From NCBI RefSeq assembly GCF_030817015.1, contig NZ_JAUSYS010000001.1, positions 2,604,001 to 2,668,000 of the forward strand: DNA of 64,000 nucleotides. Direction: 5' to 3'. This DNA comes from Arthrobacter sp. V1I7. GTDB lineage: Bacteria; Actinomycetota; Actinomycetes; Actinomycetales; Micrococcaceae. The position numbers and the translations under genes are program-made. Below, one piece after another: positions 36,562-45,339 of the stretch (its first letter is position 1; each line of letters opens with the position of its first letter). Below the pieces are notes generated by a model, which saw only the letters and a program-made list of their open reading frames with translations, had not been told where the DNA came from and searched no databases.

Positions 36562-37034
36562 CCCAGAGCAGGGTGCGGCACCGGCCGGCTCACCGCCCAG
36601 GCGCCGATGCTCAGCTTCACCGGAAGGCATCGACTGCGCGTGGTTCGGTTGGCTGCATTTATTGGAGTGAGCTGCCGCCGCGACGGTTGACTCCCGTTTA
36701 AGGGGCGAGGGACGACAGATCCCGGGACCTGCGCATGGACTGTGAGCCAGGCCGTCGTAGGAGAACGGTCGTAAATGCCACGAGGTACAGGACATTGGGC
36801 AAGGTTTTCACGATGACCACCGGATGCCGCCGACCACTAGCGGCCATGAACTGCTAACCCCCTCAAGCTGCGTGTTGCCCCTGTTTGAGCACAGCGATGG
36901 TGCTGATGCCGTGTTTGCCGGCGCCAGCACCTCCACACCCGGTGGCCTGCTCCTGCGGATCAGTACCAACTCGTCCTGGATACCTGGCACCGGCAAACCA
37001 CGGCATTGAACTGAATGAGAGAGGTAAGCACAAC
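36562..37034. other. Intergenic stretch before pntA
   Basis: About 470 bp. The part close to 37034 (GAGAGGTAAG) holds the ribosome site of pntA. No other gene, clear hairpin or repeat is seen. Confidence 0.4.
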
Positions 37035-38585
37035 ATGACCTGTATCGGGATCGTGGCCGAGTTAGGCAATGAAAAACGGGTGGCGGCGACGCCTGCCACC
37101 GTACGCCAGTTGTTGGGTTTGGGCTACGAGGTTGTGGTCGAGAAAGGCGCGGGTGAGGCCGCGTCCTTCCGTGACGAGGCCTACGCCGAAGCGGGTGCCC
37201 TGATTGTGGGGGCCGACGAAGCATGGGGCAGTGAGGTGGTGCTGCGGATTAACCCGCCCACCGAGGATGAGATCAGCCGTCTGGCCGACGGTGCGACGCT
37301 GATCGGGTCCCTAAGTCCAGGGCTGCGACCGGAACTGGTGGAAGCACTGGCCGCCCGACCGATCACCGCCTTGGCTTTGGACGCGGTGCCGCGGATCTCC
37401 CGGGCCCAGTCCATGGATGTGCTCAGTTCGATGGCGAACATCGCCGGTTACCGTGCCGTGATTGAAGCAGCCCATGAATTCGGCAGATTTTTCACAGGAC
37501 AGGTGACCGCGGCGGGCAAGGTTCCGCCGGCGAAGGTTTTAGTTGCCGGCGCCGGTGTGGCCGGGTTGGCGGCGATCGGGGCTGCGAGCAGCCTCGGCGC
37601 GATTGTGCGGGCGACGGATCCCCGGCCCGAGGTGGCCGACCAGGTGAAGTCCATCGGCGGGACCTACCTCAAGGTTGAAGTCGCCGACGAGATGAAGTCC
37701 ACAGACGGGTACGCCAAAGCCACATCCGAGGCCTACAACGCCCGCGCTGCCGAGATCTACTCAGAGCAGGCACGGGACGTGGACATCATCATCACCACCG
37801 CCCTGATCCCGGGGCGTCCGGCGCCGAAGCTGCTCACGGCCGAGGACGTGGCCGGGATGAAGGCTGGCAGCGTGATCGTTGACATGGCTGCCGGGCAGGG
37901 CGGGAACGTGGAAGGCTCGGTCGCCGGAGAACGCATCGTCACTGATAACGGTGTGGTGATTCTGGGGTACACAGATCTTCCGGCCCGTTTGCCGGCCCAG
38001 GCTTCCCAGCTGTACGGGACAAACATGGTGAACCTGCTCAAACTCCTGACCAAGGACAAAGACGGGCAGCTGAAGATCGACTTTGATGACGTGGTCCAAC
38101 GCTCCGTGACGGTGGTCCGCGACGGTGAGAAGACCTGGCCCCCGCCCCCGGTCCAGGTCTCCGCCGCACCCGCAGCCACCACCCAGGCCCCCACCGAAAG
38201 CACTGCCCCGAAGAAGAAGGAAGGCCTCAGCCCGGCCGGCAAGGCCGGGCTCTTCGCCGCGGGCATCGCGGTGCTGTTCGGGATCAACGCGGTCGCCCCG
38301 GCGCCGCTGCCGCAGCACTTCACGGTGCTGATGCTCTCCATCGTGGTCGGCTTCTACGTCATCGGGAAGGTCCATCACGCCCTGCACACCCCGCTGATGT
38401 CCGTCACGAACGCGATCTCGGGGATCATCGTCGTCGGGGCTCTGCTGCAGGTCACCTCCGACAACGTCGAGATGCAGGTGCTCGCCGCCGTCGCGGTCCT
38501 GCTGGCCAGCATTAACATTTTCGGCGGCTTCGCCGTCACCCGGCGCATGCTCGCCATGTTCTCGGCCGGGAAGGCACGTTCATGA
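37035..38585 (+). CDS. pntA: NAD(P) transhydrogenase subunit alpha
   Basis: A 516-residue proton-translocating transhydrogenase alpha subunit. Domain I (about 1-380) is alanine-dehydrogenase-like with the NAD(H)-binding motif [15 protein letters not shown] near 172 and the [13 protein letters not shown] loop. A proline/alanine/lysine-rich linker follows, and residues about 425-510 form three to four membrane helices. The ATG at 37035 with GAGAGG upstream begins at the conserved TCIGIVAE. It overlaps pntB or stands just before it. The enzyme uses the proton gradient to make NADPH from NADH, useful for the flavin- and NADPH-dependent reactions encoded nearby. Confidence 0.95.
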   Translation: MTCIGIVAELGNEKRVAATPATVRQLLGLGYEVVVEKGAGEAASFRDEAYAEAGALIVGADEAWGSEVVLRINPPTEDEISRLADGATLIGSLSPGLRPELVEALAARPITALALDAVPRISRAQSMDVLSSMANIAGYRAVIEAAHEFGRFFTGQVTAAGKVPPAKVLVAGAGVAGLAAIGAASSLGAIVRATDPRPEVADQVKSIGGTYLKVEVADEMKSTDGYAKATSEAYNARAAEIYSEQARDVDIIITTALIPGRPAPKLLTAEDVAGMKAGSVIVDMAAGQGGNVEGSVAGERIVTDNGVVILGYTDLPARLPAQASQLYGTNMVNLLKLLTKDKDGQLKIDFDDVVQRSVTVVRDGEKTWPPPPVQVSAAPAATTQAPTESTAPKKKEGLSPAGKAGLFAAGIAVLFGINAVAPAPLPQHFTVLMLSIVVGFYVIGKVHHALHTPLMSVTNAISGIIVVGALLQVTSDNVEMQVLAAVAVLLASINIFGGFAVTRRMLAMFSAGKARS

Positions 38586-38629
38586 GCGCCGCCACCGAAG
38601 CAGCAGGAATTCTATCGAGGAGCCTTACC

Positions 38630-40054
38630 GTGTCTGACACCGTCTCCGGTCCGTTGACCGCCGACTCCATCGCGGGGGCGGCCTACATCGTCGCGGCCCT
38701 GCTGTTCATCCTCAGCCTTGCCGGGCTGAGCAAGCACGAGAAAGCCCGCGCCGGGGTCATCTACGGCATCACCGGGATGATCATCGCCCTGGCCGCGACG
38801 ATCTGGCTGACCCTCCAGGACGCCTGGGGCACCGGCGCCGGCCTCACCGGCCTGGTCCTGCTCGTCGCCGCGGTGATCGTCGGCGGCGCCATCGGGCTCT
38901 GGCGCGCCCGCGTGGTCGAAATGACCGGCATGCCCGAACTGATCGCACTGCTGCACAGCTTCGTGGGCCTCGCCGCGGTCCTTGTCGGCTGGAACGGGCA
39001 CCTCGAAGCCCCGGACCTGTCCCCGGACCTGACAGCGATCCACCACGCGGAGGTGTTCATCGGCGTGTTCATCGGCGCAGTGACCTTCACCGGATCGATC
39101 GTGGCGTTCCTGAAACTCTCCGCCCGGATGAAATCCTCACCCCTGATGCTGCCGGGCAAGAACGCCATCAACCTCGGAGCCCTCGCCGCCTTCATCGCCC
39201 TGACCGTCTGGTACGTCAACGACTCCCAGCTCTGGCTCCTCATCGTCGTCACCCTCCTCGCCCTCGGGCTGGGCTGGCACCTGGTGGCCTCCATCGGCGG
39301 CGGCGACATGCCCGTGGTCGTGTCCATGCTCAACAGCTACTCCGGCTGGGCCGCCGCCGCCGCGGGCTTCCTGCTCAACAACGATCTGCTCATCATCACC
39401 GGCGCCCTGGTCGGCTCCTCGGGCGCGTACCTGTCCTACATCATGTGCAGGGCCATGAACCGGTCCTTCATCTCCGTCATCGCCGGCGGCTTCGGCATCG
39501 CCGCACCGGCCGCGGCGGACGCAGAGTACGGCGAGCACCGCGAAATCACGGCCCAGGCCACCGCGGAAATGCTGACCAACGCCTCGTCCGTGGTCATCAC
39601 CCCCGGCTACGGCATGGCCGTCGCCCAGGCCCAGTACCCCGTCGCCGAACTCGCCCACCAGCTCCGCGAGAAGGGCGTGAACGTCCGGTTCGGTATCCAC
39701 CCGGTCGCCGGACGCCTGCCCGGGCACATGAACGTCCTCCTCGCCGAAGCCAAAGTCCCCTACGACATCGTCCTGGAAATGGACGAGATCAACGAAGACC
39801 TGGGCGACACCTCAGTAGTCCTGGTCATCGGCGCCAACGACACCGTCAACCCCTCAGCCGCCGAAGACCCGGGAAGCCCCATTGCCGGCATGCCTGTCCT
39901 AAGGGTCTGGGAAGCCGAGAACGTCGTTGTGTTCAAACGCTCCATGGCCGCCGGCTACGCCGGCGTCCAAAACCCCCTGTTCTTCCGCGATAACTCACAA
40001 ATGCTCTTCGGCGACGCCAAACAACGCGTCGAAGACATCCTCCGAGCCTTTTAG
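38630..40054 (+). CDS. pntB: NAD(P) transhydrogenase subunit beta
   Basis: A 474-residue subunit. Its N-terminal part is a bundle of about nine membrane helices (domain II). Its C-terminal part, about 295-474, is the NADP(H)-binding domain III with [24 protein letters not shown] and [12 protein letters not shown]. The GTG at 38630 has GAGGAG seven bases upstream. An ATG at 38582 overlapping the pntA stop would add 16 residues and is the alternative. An internally deleted relative of this gene lies at 14598-15140. Confidence 0.95.
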   Translation: MSDTVSGPLTADSIAGAAYIVAALLFILSLAGLSKHEKARAGVIYGITGMIIALAATIWLTLQDAWGTGAGLTGLVLLVAAVIVGGAIGLWRARVVEMTGMPELIALLHSFVGLAAVLVGWNGHLEAPDLSPDLTAIHHAEVFIGVFIGAVTFTGSIVAFLKLSARMKSSPLMLPGKNAINLGALAAFIALTVWYVNDSQLWLLIVVTLLALGLGWHLVASIGGGDMPVVVSMLNSYSGWAAAAAGFLLNNDLLIITGALVGSSGAYLSYIMCRAMNRSFISVIAGGFGIAAPAAADAEYGEHREITAQATAEMLTNASSVVITPGYGMAVAQAQYPVAELAHQLREKGVNVRFGIHPVAGRLPGHMNVLLAEAKVPYDIVLEMDEINEDLGDTSVVLVIGANDTVNPSAAEDPGSPIAGMPVLRVWEAENVVVFKRSMAAGYAGVQNPLFFRDNSQMLFGDAKQRVEDILRAF

Positions 40055-40137
40055 CAGAGGGCGCCCCTTTTCGTAACCATCAGGGTCCGCAATCAGGCAT
40101 GTTTTACCCAAGAAGACGAAAGAAGAGAGAAGAGACC

Positions 40138-40353
40138 ATGCCCAAACGCCGAGTTCCTCCCATTGACTGTGTTCAAAAGGCCTTCCGATTTTGCATGCTG
40201 GAGCGGACTCCTTGCGCAGAAGAGGCACGAGCAACCCGCCAGGCTTTCAACATCGATGAACTTAACGCCTCGCCGTGGATTGGTCTCCACTACAGGCATG
40301 AGCTCTTGCTTCACTACAGGCACGAGCTGTTGGAGCAACATCCCATGGAATGA
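40138..40353 (+). CDS. Possible small protein with duplicated HYRHELL segment
   Basis: A 71-residue frame. The ATG is preceded by GAAGAGAGAAGAGACC, a strong purine-rich site. Near the C-terminus HYRHELL occurs twice, encoded by a 24-bp tandem duplication at 40288-40332. No family is recognised, and function is unknown. Confidence 0.35.
   Translation: MPKRRVPPIDCVQKAFRFCMLERTPCAEEARATRQAFNIDELNASPWIGLHYRHELLLHYRHELLEQHPME
40288..40332 (+). repeat. Tandem duplication, 24-bp period
   Basis: CACTACAGGCATGAGCTCTTG at 40288-40308 recurs at 40312-40332 with two base changes. The period of 24 keeps the reading frame of the small gene around it. Confidence 0.7.
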
Positions 40354-40751
40354 CGTCACGGTTGGAGTTTGGAAGGCCACCTCAAAATTCAAGAATCCTG
40401 ATTTCTGGATGGGCCTGACCCGGCCCGGCTACTCGGCTCAACACGGATATCGACCACAACCAAGGTCGACAAGACATGCCGCAGCTATCAGTCGTGGGCA
40501 GCATTTGCTCACAGCTTTCCTCCTGACCGCATCCCTGAAACACCATTTGGGATTGTTAGTTCTCCTGCAGGGTGCCCGAGCCGAAGAGGATCCGTACGCC
40601 GCGGTCCGTTAAGACCCTGGTTATCGGGCTCTATGGATCGTTCGACAAAGGCCTCATCGCTCTCAAAGCCTCGGCCTGTCCGGGACATCGTCGCAGGCCG
40701 TCAGATTTACTACGACATCGCCGGGGACGACTACTAAATCGACCCTACGAC

Positions 40752-40782
40752 AAAACTCCCTGCAGCAGAGATGCGGGGTTTT
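40752..40782. terminator. Hairpin with A-run before and T-run after
   Basis: AAAACTCC pairs with GGGGTTTT (one G-T pair), with an inner GCA/TGC pairing, then a T-rich run on the plus strand and an A-run on the minus side. It could end transcription from either direction. It lies about 175 bases before the lipoprotein start. Confidence 0.4.
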
Positions 40783-40865
40783 CCTTTGATGAGGCCACCA
40801 CCGCCCCCGGTATGTGAGATTATCCACACTCCCTTGGCGCGCGTGCTCATCCTTGGTCAGACTCG

Positions 40866-40878
40866 TGTGCAATCGATT
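40866..40878. promoter_or_regulatory. 13-base motif shared with the HAAT promoter
   Basis: TGTGCAATCGATT, here extended to a ten-base palindrome CAATCGATTG, lies about 80 bases before the NitT/TauT lipoprotein start. The same 13 bases are at 29444-29456. Confidence 0.4.
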
Positions 40879-40958
40879 GATTGTGTGCGGAACAAGCAGT
40901 GCACATTATCGGATGATGTCGGCAACGAGGCCGACACCCTTGAGCTGAGGAGTCCTAA

Positions 40959-41957
40959 ATGTTTGGTTTGCTCGCTGGTGGACGGCGCATGGCAGCGCTG
41001 GCAATAGGCGCGACAGGGCTAATGATGCTGGGGGCGGGTTGCGCATGGCAGCCGACCCCCACTTCAGAGCTCGGTGCCGAGTTGACGAAAATAAAAGTGA
41101 CGAACCCTTCGAACATGTCCAATGTTCCGCTGTACATCGGCATCAAGGAGGGATTCTTCGCCGAAGAAGGCCTCGAGATTGAGGCCGGAATCGACTTGGG
41201 CGCAGGCAGCACTGTGGAGGCTGTCATCGGCGGCCAGGTCGACATGGCCTGGGTCAACACCGGGGGGGCCCTAACTCCGTTTGGAGAGGGAATCGACATC
41301 AATCTGGTCGTCCTCACCGATCGTGGGACTCCCGGTAATCTTCAGGTAGTCGTGAAAGAGGATTCGCCGCTGAAAGAACTCGCTGATCTTCAAGGCAAAA
41401 AACTTGCAGTTCTATCCCCGTCTACGACATGTGTATGGCTCGTCAAGTCAGCCCTCGCCGCGCAGGGGCTTGATCCGGAGAGCGTCACCATGTCTGTCGT
41501 CTCGCCCCCGGAACACGCAATAGTGCTCGACACGGGTCAGGTTGATGCCACGTGTACGACAGACCCAACCAGGACCGCAATGGTCCAGGAATTGGGTGTG
41601 CGCTCGATCTTCGATCCGGCTAAGGAAGGAGTCGAAGCGCAACGAAGCTATCCCGTCGGTGGGTATGTCGTTTCCGGAAAGTACGCTGCCGAACACAAAG
41701 ACGAGCTTCATGCCTTCCAGCGCGCACTCGCCAAATCGGCATCGTGGGCCAATGCGCACCCTGACGAGGTTCGCGCAACGCTCACCACCCTCGCCAGTGT
41801 CGATTCTGAGGTAGCGGCGGCTGTGACGCTCCCTGATTTTGTGGAGGAGGTTGGCGTTGCCGGGCTCGAATCGGAGATCCAAATGGTGGTCGACGCGACG
41901 TACGAGACCGGGATCTCGGAAACCAAAATCGATCAAAAGGGTTTCCTCTTTAACTAG
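40959..41957 (+). CDS. Orphan NitT/TauT-family substrate-binding lipoprotein (SsuA/TauA-like)
   Basis: A 332-residue lipoprotein with lipobox LGAGC (cysteine 28) and a type II periplasmic fold of the NMT1/SsuA family: VPLYIGIKEGFFAEEGLEIE near 50-70, GGQVDMAWVNTGG near 95 and DLQGKKLAVLSPST near 145. GAGGAG lies before the ATG. No permease or ATPase is nearby. The importer at 17452-19968 belongs to the matching family and lacks a binding protein, so this may be its missing part 19 kb away. A Crp/Fnr gene follows 574 bases downstream. Confidence 0.9.
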   Translation: MFGLLAGGRRMAALAIGATGLMMLGAGCAWQPTPTSELGAELTKIKVTNPSNMSNVPLYIGIKEGFFAEEGLEIEAGIDLGAGSTVEAVIGGQVDMAWVNTGGALTPFGEGIDINLVVLTDRGTPGNLQVVVKEDSPLKELADLQGKKLAVLSPSTTCVWLVKSALAAQGLDPESVTMSVVSPPEHAIVLDTGQVDATCTTDPTRTAMVQELGVRSIFDPAKEGVEAQRSYPVGGYVVSGKYAAEHKDELHAFQRALAKSASWANAHPDEVRATLTTLASVDSEVAAAVTLPDFVEEVGVAGLESEIQMVVDATYETGISETKIDQKGFLFN

Positions 41958-42531
41958 CCCGGGTTCGCAGTTATGTCCCCAGCAACATCTCCTCCGGCCG
42001 CCGACAACGCTGGCGCGGGCGCAGTCAGTTAGAAGCCCTGGCCTCTGTCAGAAGGAGCGGGCAGGGACGAGTATGGGGGCTGGAACCTTCTCTTCAAGAT
42101 GTCGTGGGTTGTCCCCAGACTTGATCCATTGGGGCGAGCCACATTTGAGGTTTGGAGGTTCCAGCCGTCCACGCTTTGATTCCGAGGCCCTGCAACTGAC
42201 CTATGACCTCGCCGTCGAAACCGTCGCGGAAACCCTCGACCGGCGGAACGGCTCTCCAGCACCGGACCGCTTCCCCATGCCCTCTTGAGAGCATTCCGCT
42301 ACATATCAGACAGGTATAGGGTCCGGGTAAGTAAAGCCGCGAGGCCGGCAGCAACAACCCTCGTGAGCAGCGCAGACCGAAGCAGCTTCACCATTTCTCC
42401 CAATGATTTGTTCCCTACGCACCCCACCCGACGACCTTTGCGGGGGGCTTGGCCGAGGCTACAGCTGTTTTGGGGCTTGTCTATAGGAACGCCTCCACCT
42501 TCGGTGAGGGGGAGGGAGGCGGAGACCGGCT
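41958..42531. other. Intergenic stretch with an inverted repeat
   Basis: About 570 bp. GGCTGGAACCTTC (42078-42090) and GGAGGTTCCAGCC (42154-42166) form an imperfect inverted repeat around 63 bp, perhaps the ends of a lost insertion sequence or a long hairpin. A short open stretch (ALQLTYDLAVETVAETLDRR near 42190-42250) has no recognised family. Confidence 0.35.
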
Positions 42532-43293
42532 ATGATCTCTGGCATGCATGACACCGTGAAGTCGGCATTACCCATGCTCCTCTCCGCAGACCTATTGAAA
42601 GGTTTGCCGGAGTCGGTTGCCCGCGACTTCCTGAGTGTGCTCAACGTCGTGCGATTGCCCGCGCGTGGTGTCGTGTTCCGTGCGGGAGACCTTGGCGATC
42701 GAGTGTTCATTGTCATCAGCGGTAAGGTGAAGGTCACGCGTCCGAGTGATGATGGAAAAGACAACGTATTCACGATCGCCGGCCCCGGTGACCTGCTCGG
42801 GGAATTGTCGATTTTCGATGGAGCAGCCCGCCTCGCCACGGCTACTGCCATGCGTCCGACCCACGTCGGGTGGGTTGCCAACGCCGCAACGCGTGAGTGG
42901 CTTGAACGCCATCCCGAAGCTTCTCGCCGTTTCATGAGGATCCTGATAGACCGGATACGTCGGCAGAACGACGCGCTCGAAGACGTGTACGGGCTGGATG
43001 TGGGGACTCGTGTTGCCCGGGCGATTGTGCGACTGAGCGGGAGGTTCGGCCGCATTACGCAAGATGGCATACGCGTTGACCTCGGGATGAGCCAGGAGGA
43101 ACTCGCCTTGCACGTACGTGCCTCAAGAGAGAGTGTCAACCAAGTGTTTTCCGTCTTCTCTCGCAATCAGTGGATCCGAAGGGACGGGAGCGAGCTCACG
43201 ATCCTCGATGCACCTGCGCTTGCGAAGCGCACTCGCTATTCGGGCTCGGTTCTGCCCATCGGCGACGCGGGAGAGTCCTCATCGGAAGTGTGA
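42532..43293 (+). CDS. Crp/Fnr-family transcriptional regulator
   Basis: A 253-residue regulator. A cyclic-nucleotide-binding-type barrel (about 25-140) carries GDLGDRVFIVISGKVKV and GPGDLLGELSIFDG. The phosphate-cassette region (DGAARLATATAM) resembles the cAMP-binding R-x-A-T pattern. The C-terminal winged helix (about 165-225) has MSQEELALHVRASRESVNQV. No Fnr-type cysteine cluster is seen. The ATG at 42532 with GGAG upstream is used; an in-frame ATG at 42544 is possible. It may control the lipoprotein gene upstream, but this is inference. Confidence 0.9.
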   Translation: MISGMHDTVKSALPMLLSADLLKGLPESVARDFLSVLNVVRLPARGVVFRAGDLGDRVFIVISGKVKVTRPSDDGKDNVFTIAGPGDLLGELSIFDGAARLATATAMRPTHVGWVANAATREWLERHPEASRRFMRILIDRIRRQNDALEDVYGLDVGTRVARAIVRLSGRFGRITQDGIRVDLGMSQEELALHVRASRESVNQVFSVFSRNQWIRRDGSELTILDAPALAKRTRYSGSVLPIGDAGESSSEV

Positions 43294-43309
43294 AGTACTC
43301 GCATTTGAA

Positions 43310-44060
43310 ATCCGTGGGAGGGCGTCCGCCGCCATCCGCCACCTGGCCGTTCGACATCGCACCTAAGAGGAGCGCATGTAACCCGTGGCGATGTCACCTC
43401 GCCGTCCTCTCCAGAGGCCGTATCAACGTCCTCTGGGCCATGCTCCACGAGCACATTATTTACCAGGAACCAATGCCAAGAATCAGCGCTCAAAGCTGCT
43501 TGACAGCAACATTGAGATTCCCAAGGCCCTGGCGCCAATCTGCCGAGCACTTCCGCAAGCCTCTCACGGATCATGACCGTGTCCGGGAAGCGCCTGGTCC
43601 GGTGCTCCTTCCGGCGGCGCGGCCGGTGACCTGTCCGTCCGCTGTGCAGGGCGACGGCCAAGTCCAGTCGTCCGCGCCCGTAGAGAGCCTGATAAACGGT
43701 TTCCGGGACGACCCGCATTTCGGGTTGTCCCGGGAAATCAGTGCGTAGACGGTTGCTGATCTGGCGGGGGGTCCAGCGCACCTGTTCGCGCACGAACTCC
43801 CGCAGCTGCGGGTTGCCGGCGATCTTCCCCCGTCCGCTGCCGGTTCCGTCTACGCTCCTCGCTGTGACGCCCATGAACGGCAGCTAGCAGAGGGTTCATG
43901 GATGTTCCGGTGGTTTTCCCTGCCCACGATCGACGGACTACGCCCGAGTTCCATGCGGCGCGGATGCTGCGCAAGGGCGGGCAAGAGGTCGGCCATCGTA
44001 TCCGTTCCGACTGGGAGAGAAACCGGGCGGAGATAACGGCCGGCGTCTGATGCCAAATGG
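43310..44060 (-). pseudogene. IS30-family transposase remnant
   Basis: On the minus strand, FLSQSERIRW, then SIRAA and SPSIVGRENHRNI in shifting frames represent the N-terminal helix-turn-helix. GKIAGNPQLREFVREQVRWT, PRQISNRLRTDFPGQPEMRV and PETVYQALYGRGRLDL follow in one frame down to about 43570. The DDE catalytic part is lost; downstream sequence belongs to something else. There are at least two frameshifts. It is not the same piece as the IS30-like N-terminus at 22030, though both belong to the same family. Confidence 0.75.
43369..43495 (+). pseudogene. IS110-family transposase C-terminal fragment
   Basis: The plus frame reads CHLAVLSRGRINVLWAMLHE followed by HIIYQEPMP, closely resembling the last residues of IS110-type transposases (the RINVLWAML segment). 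It overlaps the 3' side of the IS30 remnant on the other strand and has no upstream catalytic part. Confidence 0.55.
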
Positions 44061-44199
44061 GAGCGTACATCTTGGCGTCGCCGGACTTCAGAACAACAGT
44101 GGCCGTGCCGCCATCGACAGTAGAAGAATGGCGCGGAAGTCCAGGTCAGTTGCGTCGCCGCCCCGGCACGGTCCGCAACAAACATCCGCCAACCAGGAA

Positions 44200-45225
44200 T
44201 CAACCCCGCGGGGGTGCGGTGGATCCCCGGATCATGAGCGTTACGGGGAAGGTCAACTCCATCGCCCCGCGCCCCTCACCGTGTAACTGTCGGAGAAGTT
44301 GCCGGGCACTTTCAATGCCGAGTTGGCGCAGGGGCACCTGGACCGTAGTCAGCGGCGGGGAGAACTCGTCGGCGAACGGCATGTCATTGAACCCGACGAT
44401 TGACATATCGCCCGGGCAAAGCAGACCGCGGGCACGCAAGGAACGCAGGGCCCCGAGAGCCATGAGGTCGTTGCCCGTTACCACGGCTGTCGGCCGCGAC
44501 CGCGCCTCCGTGGAGGCGTCGAGAAGTGCGTCCATGATTTCTTGCCCTCCCTCCGGCGTTAGTGGCCCGCAATAGCTTGCGGTGACGGTCACCTCCGGAT
44601 GTTGCCGGCACCACTCCTCGAATGCCGCGCGGCGCCCTGCCGTCGTAGATAGCCACTCAGGACCGTGAAGGTGGGCGATGCGGACGTGCCCGAGGGCTGC
44701 CAGGTGGTCGAGGGCTGCCCTCATTCCGCCGGTGTCGTCACCGTGTACTACCGGGAACGGACTCGACGCGGCCGCGCGGTTGACGAGCACGGCTCGAATT
44801 CCTTGCTCATGCAGACGATGGAACGACTCCCCCTCGTCCAATTGCGCCGTGGCTAGGATCAGCCCATCGACCCGCCGCTGCCGCAGAGACGCTAGGGCGG
44901 CCTCATAAGCGTCCTGACCCCCTTGGATGTCCGTCACCAGCGCCGTGTAGCCCGCCGGACGGAGGATCGAGTCTATTCCGCTGATGATCGGGGGGAAGAT
45001 CGGGTTGAGGATGTCCGGGATTACCACGCCCACGGACATGGATTCATTGGTCCGCAGGCCTCGGGCCACGGCGTTGGGCACGTATCCAAGCTCGCGGGCA
45101 GCCCGCTGAACCCGACGGGTGGTTTCAGGGCTCAGCTTGACCTGCGTCCGTGGGTTTAAGGCACGGGAAACCGTTGATCTATGGACGCCGGCTACGCGGG
45201 CGACGTCGTCGATAGTGGCCGTCAA
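44200..45225 (-). CDS. LacI-family transcriptional regulator
   Basis: A 341-residue repressor. The N-terminal LacI helix-turn-helix is TATIDDVARVAGVHRSTVSR, with a hinge at LGYVPNAVARGLR. The periplasmic-binding-like effector domain has SVGVVIPDILNPIFPPII and a C-terminal SIVGFNDMPFADEFSPPLTT. The TTG at 45225 has AGAGGGG seven bases upstream; a GTG at 45234 would overlap that site and is less likely. Its usual partner, a sugar-uptake or catabolic operon, is not adjacent: IS30 debris lies on one side and an IS1182-type element on the other, so it may have been separated from its target. Confidence 0.9.
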   Translation of the reverse strand: MTATIDDVARVAGVHRSTVSRALNPRTQVKLSPETTRRVQRAARELGYVPNAVARGLRTNESMSVGVVIPDILNPIFPPIISGIDSILRPAGYTALVTDIQGGQDAYEAALASLRQRRVDGLILATAQLDEGESFHRLHEQGIRAVLVNRAAASSPFPVVHGDDTGGMRAALDHLAALGHVRIAHLHGPEWLSTTAGRRAAFEEWCRQHPEVTVTASYCGPLTPEGGQEIMDALLDASTEARSRPTAVVTGNDLMALGALRSLRARGLLCPGDMSIVGFNDMPFADEFSPPLTTVQVPLRQLGIESARQLLRQLHGEGRGAMELTFPVTLMIRGSTAPPRG

Positions 45226-45335
45226 ACGGCTCACCCCTCTCCCGCATGGTGCGGATCGACCTTCCGACTTCCCGATTCGCGACGCCGTCTAACAGCATAA
45301 TAGGCCACGTTAGGCACCAGAGTGTTCAGCGCCAA

Positions 45336-45339
45336 CTAG
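45336..45339. repeat. CTAG beside the IS1182-type element (left)
   Basis: CTAG abuts the left inverted repeat and is repeated at 47213-47216 at the right end, consistent with a 4-bp target duplication. Confidence 0.65.

Larger units (their letters stand above)
40055..40958. other. 900-bp intergenic stretch after pntB
   Basis: It contains a possible small gene (40138-40353), a tandem 24-bp duplication inside it, a terminator-like hairpin (40752-40782) and the promoter side of the next lipoprotein gene. The rest, 40354-40750, shows no recognisable gene. Confidence 0.4.
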
